Positions 26,048 to 37,700 of a stretch of DNA of 64,000 nt are shown here, in pieces; positions within the stretch are counted from its first letter, which is position 1; the number at the start of each line of letters is the position of its first letter. This DNA is from Erythrocercus mccallii (Eukaryota; Chordata; Aves; Passeriformes; Dicruridae): positions 1 through 64,000 of the forward strand of contig VZRG01002330.1 of NCBI GenBank assembly GCA_013397435.1, in the 5' to 3' direction. The translations under genes and the position numbers were made by a program. Below the pieces are notes generated by a model that saw nothing but the letters and a program-made list of their open reading frames with translations, was not told where the DNA came from and ran no database searches.

Positions 26048-27002
26048 NNNNNNNNNNNNNNNNNNNNNNNNNNNNNNNNNNNNNNNNNNNNNNNNNNNNN
26101 NNNNNNNNNNNNNNNNNNNNNNNNNNNNNNNNNNNNNNNNNNNNNNNNNNNNNNNNNNNNNNNNNNNNNNNNNNNNNNNNNNNNNNNNNNNNNNNNNNNN
26201 NNNNNNNNNNNNNNNNNNNNNNNNNNNNNNNNNNNNNNNNNNNNNNNNNNNNNNNNNNNNNNNNNNNNNNNNNNNNNNNNNNNNNNNNNNNNNNNNNNNN
26301 NNNNNNNNNNNNNNNNNNNNNNNNNNNNNNNNNNNNNNNNNNNNNNNNNNNNNNNNNNNNNNNNNNNNNNNNNNNNNNNNNNNNNNNNNNNNNNNNNNNN
26401 NNNNNNNNNNNNNNNNNNNNNNNNNNNNNNNNNNNNNNNNNNNNNNNNNNNNNNNNNNNNNNNNNNNNNNNNNNNNNNNNNNNNNNNNNNNNNNNNNNNN
26501 NNNNNNNNNNNNNNNNNNNNNNNNNNNNNNNNNNNNNNNNNNNNNNNNNNNNNNNNNNNNNNNNNNNNNNNNNNNNNNNNNNNNNNNNNNNNNNNNNNNN
26601 NNNNNNNNNNNNNNNNNNNNNNNNNNNNNNNNNNNNNNNNNNNNNNNNNNNNNNNNNNNNNNNNNNNNNNNNNNNNNNNNNNNNNNNNNNNNNNNNNNNN
26701 NNNNNNNNNNNNNNNNNNNNNNNNNNNNNNNNNNNNNNNNNNNNNNNNNNNNNNNNNNNNNNNNNNNNNNNNNNNNNNNNNNNNNNNNNNNNNNNNNNNN
26801 NNNNNNNNNNNNNNNNNNNNNNNNNNNNNNNNNNNNNNNNNNNNNNNNNNNNNNNNNNNNNNNNNNNNNNNNNNNNNNNNNNNNNNNNNNNNNNNNNNNN
26901 NNNNNNNNNNNNNNNNNNNNNNNNNNNNNNNNNNNNNNNNNNNNNNNNNNNNNNNNNNNNNNNNNNNNNNNNNNNNNNNNNNNNNNNNNNNNNNNNNNNN
27001 NN
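26048..27002. other. Assembly gap (955 N)
   Basis: An unbroken run of 955 N sits inside the most GC-rich part of the CpG island. Such sequence is often lost in short-read assemblies. The gap length may be an estimate. It could hide the transcription start and a non-coding first exon of YWHAZ. Confidence 0.99.
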
Positions 27003-27132
27003 CTCGCCGTGCCGGAGCCGCGGCAGCGCCCAGCCCGCGGGGGCGGCGGGCGGCCCGCCCGGGAATGCCGCCGCCCGGGGATGCTGCAGCGGCAGCCTGC
27101 GGTGCCCCGGGGACTGGCGGCGGGCTGACGTT

Positions 27133-27155
27133 GTGACCACGTTTGCCCTGGTCAC
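27133..27155. promoter_or_regulatory. Inverted repeat with TGACC/GGTCA half-sites
   Basis: The arms GTGACCA (27133-27139) and TGGTCAC (27149-27155) are exact reverse complements around a 9-base spacer. The cores TGACC and GGTCA match nuclear-receptor half-sites in everted order. A TGACGT site lies 1 base upstream of the first arm. Function is inferred from position in the CpG island only. Confidence 0.35.
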
Positions 27156-27290
27156 ACCGAGTGGTAAATAGCCACCGCCAAAATCTTGCTTTAAAATGGC
27201 TCCTTAACCCCGCCGCGCTCGGTGTGGGCGAGTTCTTCAATGCGCGTTTGCAAAGAAACGCCGGGTTTGTGCCCCCCTGTTGGGGACGGG

Positions 27291-28431
27291 AGCTATTAAA
27301 ACTTGCAGTCACCTGGAATGTTAAAATGAGCTTAATTTATTCCCAAAGACGGAATATAGCCTTTGCCATTGTTTCTCCTAACGTCACATAAAATGGCAAA
27401 AGTCTTAGTCGTTAAAAATGAAGATGCATGTTTGGGATGTGTGGAACATACAGAAATATGTAAAGCACTCATGACCAAAATTGGTTCATGCTTTAATAAT
27501 CTTACTAAGCTTTAAGGGATAACGTACCCCCAAAGCGCATTAACAGTTCCTCCAAATGATCAAGTTAGGGTACACGGAAGGATGGGGGTGAAGGACAAGT
27601 ATTAGTTCTTCCTGTGCCAAAAGAAATTTCTCAATACCTCTGCTCAGCAGAGTTTGATTTTTTTAGTTTTTTTTAAGTGCTGATAAGACAGATTATGAAG
27701 CATTTCAGCCAGGTTGTGCTATCTGAAATACTGATGTTGAGATAATGTTTTTAAGTAGTATAATTATATTTTGTTTCTGAAAGTACAGCTTCCTGTGCAG
27801 AGCAGCAATACCTGACACAGAACATCCCATAATGGGGATTCTTATTTTGGGAAACGGAGCTAGCGTTTTGGGAAGGCATACAACTCGAAATTTAGATATT
27901 TGATGCATTCTGACTTTTTACCATCCAGTGCGGGATTTGATTTGCAGATGTTTATGTAAAGTACCTCTACATGTAACTAGGATTCTGTCAAGGCTCAGAA
28001 TGCTGCTTGGTATTGTTTGTCCAGCCTTTATTTGGTTGTCTCCTATGGAAAGCTTACTATTGGATATTTTCTTTGTCAGTTTTGCTACACTGACAAGGTA
28101 GTCTTAGGAAAGAGTGGTGCCAAAAAATTAAGATAATTTTTCTGCATAAGATAGAAGTAATTTGGTTCCAGTTCACCTTTGGATGCTTTTGTTTGTGTTT
28201 ATTAAAAAAACATACTTTTAAAAGTTTACAGTTTTTCAGAAGGAAGCAGTGGCTTTAACTCTCTACTCCATGTGTCCATGTGTTTGAGCATCCAGTGCTG
28301 CTAGTATGCCTTTTGTTCTGGATTTCATTTGTACCTCTTACAGTTCCAACAGGGTTGCTCTGCCTATGAAGTTAAAACACTACTGTCCTTGACCAATGTC
28401 TGAATAATGCCTCACTATTTTTCCTCTTTAG
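27291..28431 (+). other. YWHAZ: Presumed 5' intron of YWHAZ, up to the first coding exon
   Basis: Base composition drops from GC-rich to AT-rich immediately downstream of the CpG island. A pyrimidine-rich tract ending cctctttag at 28423-28431 forms a good splice acceptor, which places the start of the exon at 28432, ten bases before the ATG. No repeat or separate gene is recognised in the interval. That it is intronic follows from YWHAZ genes having non-coding first exons. Confidence 0.65.
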
Positions 28432-28735
28432 AAATATCAGCATGGATAAAAATGAGCTGGTGCAGAAGGCCAAACTGGCTGAGCAGGCTGAAAGATACGA
28501 TGACATGGCAAGTTGCATGAAATCTGTGACTGAGCAAGGAGCTGAGTTGTCCAACGAAGAGAGGAATCTTCTCTCTGTTGCCTATAAAAATGTTGTAGGA
28601 GCCCGTAGGTCATCTTGGAGAGTCGTCTCAAGTATTGAACAAAAGACGGAAGGCGCTGAGAAAAAACAGCAGATGGCTCGAGAATACAGAGAGAAAATTG
28701 AGACTGAGCTAAGAGACATCTGCAATGATGTGCTG
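28432..28735 (+). CDS. YWHAZ: YWHAZ first coding exon (residues 1-98)
   Basis: The exon contains ten 5' UTR bases and then the ATG at 28442; an alternative acceptor AG at 28439-28440 would leave one UTR base. It encodes helices A-D, the dimer interface and pocket residues K49 and R56, plus S58. It ends in phase 0 after DVL, before the donor gtgaga. Residue 24 is serine (AGT) where mammals have alanine. The frame stays open 16 codons past the donor, to a stop at 28784-28786. Confidence 0.97.
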
Positions 28736-31700
28736 GTGAGAAATAATGATACTCTTGATCCATTTTTACTTAGAGTTGCAGAGTAAATGATGCTGGGCCC
28801 TCTGGGACTATTTCTAGTCTGTCAGTAAAGCTGTGGTCTCCTATGCTATTTCTGAGAATAAGTTTTAAAAATGTCTGAATTTTTCTTTACCTCTAATGTG
28901 CTGATTATTTATATATAAATTATAGTTATGAATGCTAATAAACTTGGAGACATGTAGAAACATTATTGTACATAAAGTAGTAGTTATGAAAGGTCAACGT
29001 ATTTCCCTGATACTGAACCATATACAGGTTTAGTTTGGGGGTTTCTCCTCCCCAGTGCCCTTCCCCCTTAATGCAGTATTTGTATCCTAGATCTCTTTGA
29101 TTTCTGCAATTTTAATATGCTGCTGTAGTTGTAAGAGGTAGCTCTTACTCTATGGAAATTGTGCCCCTCCCTGGGTAAGATGATGTAATGTTAGTTATGA
29201 CTCAGCCGTGCAGAAAATTGCCTGCAGGAGGAGGCAGTAGAAATGCTGTGATACCTGCTTAAACTTAAATTTTTTTGTAGCAGACTAAAAGGGAGTTCAA
29301 TTTAAGCATTTTCTGAGAGTTGTAGTTACATTAAAATGTGATATGCACAGCAAGCAGCGCTGTATTTTCACTGGGAGGCTGGTTTATGAAATCCAAACCT
29401 CTTCCAAATGCTTGTTCCAGATTGTCAGGTTTTTTCAACTACACACGCCTGTGGGGCTTCAGTGAGCACATGAGGAGCAGCTTCAGTCCTGCAACCACTT
29501 GCGAGATCAGGTTACTGTCACAAATGGAGTTATCCACTGCACTGTGGATGCTGCTGGCTGTCACGCCACATGTGACAAGGGATCACCTGTAGGTGACAGA
29601 ATGACAAGCGACGTGAGAGAAGTGTCAAATAGCTCAGTGCCTGAAGATCTGATACCAAACGAAAGTTATGATCAACGAGTAGCATAAATTTTGCTTGATG
29701 TGTTAGATAACTAAATTATATGTGTGATCTGGTTCTAGAAGACTGCTTTTCCAAGGGTTTGTAAGAGTCAGCATGGATAACTGGGTCTTGCTTCCACTTC
29801 AGGCTGGCCACTATGGTTATTGTAACACTCAATTTTGTACGTTTTGTTGTCTTGTGTAAGCATAAGTCTGAAAATGAAATGCAGAACTTACTCGTAGGAA
29901 AGAACTGATTTAGTGGTACTTGTGTTGTGAAGTGGTGGCCCATCTATTCGAGCCAAGGAAATGAGAATCTAAATCTGGCATTCTGATTGGTTGTTATTTC
30001 TTTCTTTAATTATTTTATTAATGGGAAAGTCAGCGTGGGGGTGGATGCTTTCAGTTCAGGGTGATCTGAAATTCTTTTGTAAGCTATGTTTTGTTTTAAG
30101 AAGGTATTTTAATTAAATCTGGGCTTAGAAACCTTAGAAGAATTAAGTGTTTGCAATTAATTTTTGTCTGATAATGGAAACCAGGTTAAGGTGAAACTAG
30201 CTTTTATTGTGCATGCTAAATACAAAAACTAAAAACCCAGCTTTTGAGTTTGCTGCAGCAACTAGAGTGCCTGGGAGGGGTGGAATATGGGTGGCGAGTC
30301 TTGTTAAATCTTCTGAATCTCAAAATGGGCTTGAATTTCTCTTTGTGTTAATGAGACATATATTATTCAAAGAAGTTATTGTTCTTTGACATGTTACTAT
30401 TTTTAAGAGGCTAATGACTGACTAATTTTTAACATTGCCAGTCCAATTTTTCTTAATACGTTAAAGAAAAATTACTGTCCAGAAGAAACAATGCCTTAGG
30501 CAGCGATTAGCCATAATAAAAGTACATTTTTAGACTTGAGTTTAAAAAGAAAAAAAGTAAAACTTTTGTATTCAAAGGATAGGATTTAAAAATACTTTCA
30601 AATGACACGTGCTACCTTTGATGGTGCAAATTACATTGAAGATTTAGATTTATATTTAAAAACATTCTCTTTTCTTTCTTTAAGTATCCTATGCATGTAC
30701 ATTCTTACTCACCTAGAAACATGGCTGACTGTATTGCTTTATCCACTTTGCTTTAACAAAGAAAAAAACAGCTATGGTACCATTCGGTTGTTTATTATGC
30801 ACAGGAGTCTGCACAATGCTACATGCAAATTAGAACTAGGGTTTGGTTTAGTTTTTGGGCTTTTTTTCAGAAGATCTCTCTAATTTTTATGCAGTATAGT
30901 CTAGTCTATAACTGTTTACAGAAGTGAAAAGTGAGGCTTACCCAATCTTAACTGATGTGAAGTATGCCATTAATTAATAAGACCTGAAATGTTAAACTTT
31001 CAACACCTCTAATCATGAGTCTTATCAATTAGACTACAAAAGCAGCTCTTCAGCTTTTGTGTCTTTTATTGAGGCTGTGGCTCTGTTTGAGCTGTTGTTG
31101 TGTCTTCAGTTGTCTGCTAGTGTCTTAAGTAATGTTTAATGCCCAGGGGTGTTACATCACAGCTGAGTATGACTGCTGTCCTAACTTCAGTGTTGAAGGG
31201 AGGAAAGCAATTTAGAGAATGTGTTTGTGACTAGAAGAGTGTGGCCAAAGCTGGCTTCTCTGCAGCTTCCTGCTCTCTTCCCTCTTTTATTGGAAGGAAA
31301 TCTAGTGTACTGGAAGAAATAGCTCCTCTAATCCTGTAGATACAGAATATACTAAACTATGCCTGGGCTTTGTTTCCATTTCTTCTACTAAGTTACAGAA
31401 AGAATAGGAGCAATTAATGATGAACTTCTTTCTTGCTTCATCCCTATTGGGCCCAGTGATAAAAGTTTTAATAGTTATGTGGTCAGGTCAGAATGTTTAT
31501 TTTTCTCCTTTACACTGACCTTGCAACAGGAAAAGACGACATCTGCATCCTTGCTGCTTCCTGAATCTTTTTTTCTTCAGCCTGCCATGGAGTACCTCTA
31601 CAACTCTGTATACAAAGAGTTGAACTCATCCTTTTGTTTCCTGCAGCCTCAGAGTGCTGCTGTACAAGGAGACACCTAAAATGTCTTGTTCCAGTACCAA

Positions 31701-34700
31701 TTCTGCTGCATATCCAGCACCCTGTCAGATATGTATTTAAGTATATTAAAGTGTAATATAATCAGCTCTAGTTTGGAGTTGGTCTGGTAGTGCTGGTAAA
31801 CATCAAATAATGACAAATAGTGACACGCTGAGTGTAGGACAAATTCCTTGCACTGTGGCAATGAAGACTGTATTTCCAAATTCTTCAATAGAAATATAGT
31901 ATATGTGATGCTGGGTGTAAGGAAGTACATTGCCATACTTGAGCATCTGAAAAGTGCTTTGTCAAAAATTCCTAGTTAATACAGGAAATTAAGCTTTTAG
32001 TTAAACACTTTCCTCATGTTAGCTAAGTGTGTGCTTCATGTTCTGTTTCAGTTTTTATAGTAGAAAGGTGGGTCTGTCTAAAGTACCAGTATAATGATCT
32101 ACAATCATCTTTTATTTGTCATTTCCATAATAAAAATAATTATTAATATAAGAGATGTGAATTTTAATGAATTTAATGAATTTTCTTCAAACTGCTTTTT
32201 GCCATTAGTAGAAAAGTGAATTGTAACTGAAGTGATTCAAATTAAATCTGCAGTAAGCTGAATTTTTCAGCTAACAAGGATTCTGAAGTCCAGAGAAGAA
32301 TGGAGAAGTCTTTGAATAGCTAACAACCTGCACTGCTTTTATGTTAGAAATTCTCAGAAGCTCTAGTAGCTTTCAGGAAGTCTCTTACATGTGCTAAATG
32401 TAAACTGACTGGCTATCTTCACATTAGTATGAATGTAATTCCAGAGAGTTGCACTCTTCCCTATGCTGGCACATACTGCAGCAGTCCTTGCGTGTCCTCC
32501 AAGTGTGCAGTGTGTGACGGTTCCCATGTTCTTGCCTGATGCCCAGTCTTGTGGATGCTGCTGCTTCCTCCTCCAAGTTCCACCGCAGAAATGCCCTAAG
32601 TAAATCTCCTCTGGCAGTGCCCAAGCACCCTTTCACCGTTTCTTTGCCCTTTTAGTTGTTAAAAGTCTGGAGAACTTCTGCAAACTTGGCTGCTCTTCAG
32701 CCTTCTGGAGTTACTGTTACACATAGGTGCAACTCAGCACTTTTCCCTTCTTTCCTGCCAGAAAAGCAGCAGGTTAATGGTGGTGTTTAGGACCTTCCAG
32801 TAAGATGAATTGTATGCTTTCTTCACTACATTATTTCTTCCAAATTTCACCCTCGGAACCATAAAAACGTACTCCTTGTGTGCTCATACTTGAGATTTCT
32901 TTGCACTTGTTATGGATGCTTTACTTTTTAGAAGTGGTAATTGTGAAAGCAGAAGATTCAGTTATATCTCAGATTAGTGACTTCAGGTTTACATTTCTTT
33001 TTTATGTATATTGTTGGGAAGGGGAGTAGAATGTTTAGTAACCTGTCATGGGGCTGCAGTTCACTGGGGGAAGGGAGTGTAATTCCATTCCGAATGCATC
33101 TAAATGGCTTTTTAAAGAACATACCACAGTGGTGGTATGGCCTATTGCCATCATTCTCAAATTACTGTGGAACTATTTTCTAGTTGCCTGAAAACATCTA
33201 ATAAGTTACTGTGTTAACTTCTGTAAAATGTTTAATAATTCTTAATGACAAGGTTAGGAAGTTTGGTTTTCTCTCCTACAGGAAGCCATATGGTTTTTGA
33301 CATGCACATGTGTGTGAATTGTCTTCTTAAAATTCAGCCACCTCAGTGTGTCCTCCTGATGGTTAAAGCGCACCTGTAGACTGACGATACCATACAATCT
33401 TCTTGCTATGATGATATCTGATACTAACAGAAAATTCAGTGTTCTGACTGAAAATCACTACCTTCAGTTCTGTTACTCCTTCAGGCTTGCTTATTTTTTT
33501 TATTTTTTATTGCACTTTGCCTTTGAGATTTGTGTCATTGTTTTCAGAAAAAAAGGGGGAGGCATTTGTAGAACCTTCTATTTGCAAAAATATTAGTCAC
33601 AGAAGGGGGTGATTAATATGTTGAAATCTAGGAGTTAGGTGCCCAAAAGAATTGAGGTTACAAGGGAGGTCGTTGTGTTCAGCTCTGCTCAGAACAGATC
33701 TGGTTCAATCACTTTGCTCAAGGACTTGTCAGTCAAAATTTTATTATCTGTAAGCATGGAGATTTCACAGCCTCTCTGGTTGGCCTGTCTTAATATTTGT
33801 TCATGTTTATCATTAAAGAAAGAATACTTGTGGGTAATCAGAGCTTCTCATGTTCCAGCTGATCTGCTGCCTCTTGTGATGTCACTATAGACCTCAAGGA
33901 AGAGTCTGGCTCCATCTTCACTAGGCAGCTGTACACAGCAGTAAGATCTGCTGGTCTTCTCTGGGCTGAAGAAACCCATCTCTCAGCCTTGCCTTGTACC
34001 TCATGTGCTCCAGCCCCACAGTCCCTTCAGTATATCTGTATTTTTCCTGTGCTGTGGAGCTCAAACCTGGACATAGAACTCTAGATCTCATCTCAAGTTG
34101 TTAAAATGTACATTAAAAGATGGTAATGTGTTAGTGGCATATGTGAAAATATGTGAATACTCTGGTTCACAAATGCTTCTCTCAATGAACTTATATATAT
34201 TGCAGAGCAAAATGTAGCCAGGATTTGCTAACTTACAAGGGTGGTTATAATTTAAGCTTTTGATTAACTCTCCAAGTCTGGCTTTTTCAGTAAGGGTTTG
34301 GTTGGTATCATTGCTCATATCTATTGAAGGTAGGAAGCAGAGGCAGTTTCTTTCAGCCTCATTATTTAACTCACTTCCCTGATTGTAGCTACACCCTTTC
34401 AGGTTTGGGGGCTTTTTTGGTTTGGGTTGTTGATTGGGATTTTTTTGTTTGCCTGCAGCAAAAGCGATGCCTAAGCTAGAGTAATTTCCTTTACTTTTTT
34501 AAGCAATGAGACTGTTGAATCTTTGATAATTAAAACATCATTCATGGATCAGTTTAAATATGAGGTTACTTGTGTGGCGTCTATAATGTTGATGTGTATG
34601 TTTAATATTCCTGTTTATCATAAAATTAGTTAAGGAGCTCTGCATCAATGCAGCTACTTCTTATATTAACTCTGCTTGCACATGTGTATACACCTACGTA

Positions 34701-37700
34701 CATGTATCTACGTCCTCTTGCATTTATTGAAGGTAGAAAAACCTTTATTATAACCACTAGCCCTCTGTAGTAATTTCATTTGGCATTAATTTTAAATAAT
34801 CGACTTCAGTTTATAATACAAAGATACAGAGTGCTTATACTGTTCAAAAGCATGGAAGTGACAACTTGCTTTATTTGACAGCAGCCTTCGTTGTTCAAGT
34901 ACTTCATGTACCTACTGCTCATACTCAGTTCTAAACAGTAAAATAAAGTTGATAGTTTAATCACGTGTGACAGATAACTCTTCATCTTCTTTGTGGATAA
35001 CATCTGCTGGATAACTCTTCATCTTTGTGCTGCTGAAGGAAGACCTTCATTATATGTAGTTGCAATTTTGTGAAGCTGCTAAGTGTATTTGTCTCACTGG
35101 TTGGTTGCTTAGAAGTCTAAGAGCAGAAACGCTGCATTGCTAATGTATCAGCTTCTTGTGCCTGTGGAAGCTGTAAGTGGTAGAAACATAAAATTTAGAA
35201 TATGAGCAGTTAGTGCATTATCTCTGCACATCTGTATGAACAAATACTGTACTATCTCTGGTTTTATCTGGAAACTTCTGTCTCATTACCGTGCATGTAG
35301 CAGAAGTGCGTTTCTGAAACAGGTTCTCAAACATTTTACTTGTACTTTGCTGTGGGCAGACATCAGCTCCTGGCTCTGAACCTGGTTGTCCATTCAGGCA
35401 ATAGCTGACTACCATTTTTAAACAGTTTGAGAAAGCTTATGCTATTAAAATTGATTGAAGAGAATTAAGATTGTGATTAGTTCTTAAAGTCAGATTTTTC
35501 TTACTGAATTTTAGCTCTTGTGCAGTGGATTATTTTTCTTGAAATCTGACAGAAGATTGGCAATACCTCTACAAAGGAGAGGTAATATGTCATGTTCTGC
35601 TGAAACCAACAGTAAATTCTTATATTTTTTAATCAGATTGAATATGTTGGACTCAATGATCTCAGAGGTCTTTTCCAACCTACTTGATTCTGTGATTCTA
35701 TAAGGCAGCACAAATGAGGCAGAAAAAAGTTGTCAGTTGGTTTTTGTTGGTGGTAGGGTTTTTTTCTGGATATTACCCTTTATGATTATGTTACAAAAGA
35801 TTTAACAAAGGTAATCTGATCTTTTAATGGTCATTTTCTCCTAGTGCAGATTAGGCTTATATTACTAAAATGGCATTTTTCCTATTAAAATGTTTTTATT
35901 AATACTGTGTGCTATAGTGAACCCCTAGTCAATCCATATTCTGCTTCAGGAGGTTTGAAATCTGCTCAGAGTGCAAGCTGCTAAAAGATAAATGGCTCCT
36001 GCTTCCAAGCAAGGATAAAAAGTGTTGCATCATATTTATGGGGAGTTTTATTAGTATTTGTTTAGAGACGAAAACTGTAGAGTCTTAAGACAGCTTAAGA
36101 TGTGTTCTGGTTTGGAGTACAGCTGCAACAGCTGTAGCTGAGACCTACATCCTGGGCAGAAATTCTCACCCAACTCAGTTGTTTCAGTTTTTTATTATCT
36201 CAAGTTTCTCAGAGGATGTTGTAAAAAGAATAATGATTGATGCATCTGGTACCATTTTATTTTGATGCAAGTCCCAGTATTCAAGAAGCAGTTTAATGAG
36301 ATGATGCTGGCAAAAAAAAGGTCCAGGTAAAAATTGCATATTGACTTTGATCCTCAATGGGAAGTGTTCATTAAGATCTATAGCGATGCCTCAAAAATTC
36401 AAGACTTTAATCCTAATGTTTTTCTATTAAATGTCTCTACAGCTGCTGTCTTTCATATGAGCTTCCTCAGAATGGGTTACTAAATTGGGGACGTATTTTT
36501 GCCTATGCTTCAGAATTTGGTTCCTTCACGATTGTGTTTGTTATACGTGCTTTGGTAGAAAACAAATAATGATTGGCATGAGACGCTTGAGGAGCCTTTT
36601 GAATTATCTCAAGAGGATATCCTGATACGAGGCACACTTGCCTCCCTTGTCATAAATACTAATTGGAAAGCAAAATAGTAGGAGAAACTAGCTAGTAAAG
36701 GACATGGTAGTCTAAGTTGGGGAAGGCAGCTCTGCAAAGGGAGCTAGCTACATGTTTGGCAGTAAAAGAGTGAACTGAGATGCCTCATTGCCTCAGGTGC
36801 TGTCCATTTCTTGTTTTGCTGGCCAGTGGTGTGTCCATGCCAAGCACCCTGTGTGCATTTTTGTGCATACAGCTACTTCTTACTGACTAGTATCTATCCC
36901 TTGGCATATGTCTCAGCATGAAGGTGATTTTTCAGGGTGTCTTTCTTCTTCCATGGTTATTTTGCCTGCCCATATGTGATGCTGCTTTTGTTCTCTTTTC
37001 TAAGGAAACATATTTAGACTGGTTTAGTAGTATTTTTATGTACAAACTAAGATTTCTTGCCACTGTTTCTGTCGTACAGGATTTTCTTCTGTCCATTAGT
37101 CTTTGAGATCTTTTTTCAGTTACTGTCTTACTACTCAGACTTCATTTCCCCTACTCATTTCCTTCCTAGATCTTCACCAGATTGACTACAGCAAAACTGC
37201 TCATCAAGTGTACCTTTCTCCTGCTCTTAGCAATTCCACATGTTCCTATGCACATTACATCTCCAAGTGTTGCATAAATGCTGTGAATTACTCCAGTCAA
37301 ATTTTTCCCTCCCCCTTGAAGGTTCTTTATCCCAAATTCTGAATTCCTCCCCTGCTGAGGGTCGTGCTTCTTGCTTCATCTCTTCCAGTCAGTCTTGTCA
37401 CATTTCTCAAATTTCTGCTGCTGTTTCTGTGGGTAGCCAGTTTGATGGGAAAAAAGAATAACTGGTACTGAGAACAGGCAGCAGGCTGGTTTCCTTCTTG
37501 ACCAGATGTTTCAGCAGAGATCTCCAGTGCCTCAGAGCCACTAATATTGTCAGCTTTTCTTGTATTCCTGTTCTAGTGAGCAAACTAGTAGAGAGAATTC
37601 TGTAGCTAGCTTTAAACTGTAGCTTCACTTTGGGCTGGAGTAGAAAGCTGAGAACAGTCCTTTCGGTTTTCACAAGAGGGTTGGAAGTCACCCATGAGGG

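Larger units (their letters stand above)
25340..27290 (+). promoter_or_regulatory. YWHAZ: Main CpG island, presumed YWHAZ promoter and first exon region
   Basis: The block is extremely GC- and CpG-rich on both sides of the assembly gap, and lies directly upstream of the first coding exon with no other gene between. A GC box GGGCGGGGC (25964-25972) and long CGCGCG-type runs occur just before the gap. A CRE-like TGACGT (27126-27131) follows it. This is the usual architecture of a housekeeping promoter without TATA. A donor-like C|GTGAGG at 25861/25862 could end a first exon, but nothing fixes it. Long open frames through this region arise from base composition and the N run and are not genes. 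Confidence 0.75.

Noticed and set aside
25308..27312. Very long open frames (375-615 codons) on both strands across the CpG island
   Set aside because: They are mostly translated N; the visible ends are arginine/proline/glycine-rich products of GC-rich DNA with few stop codons.
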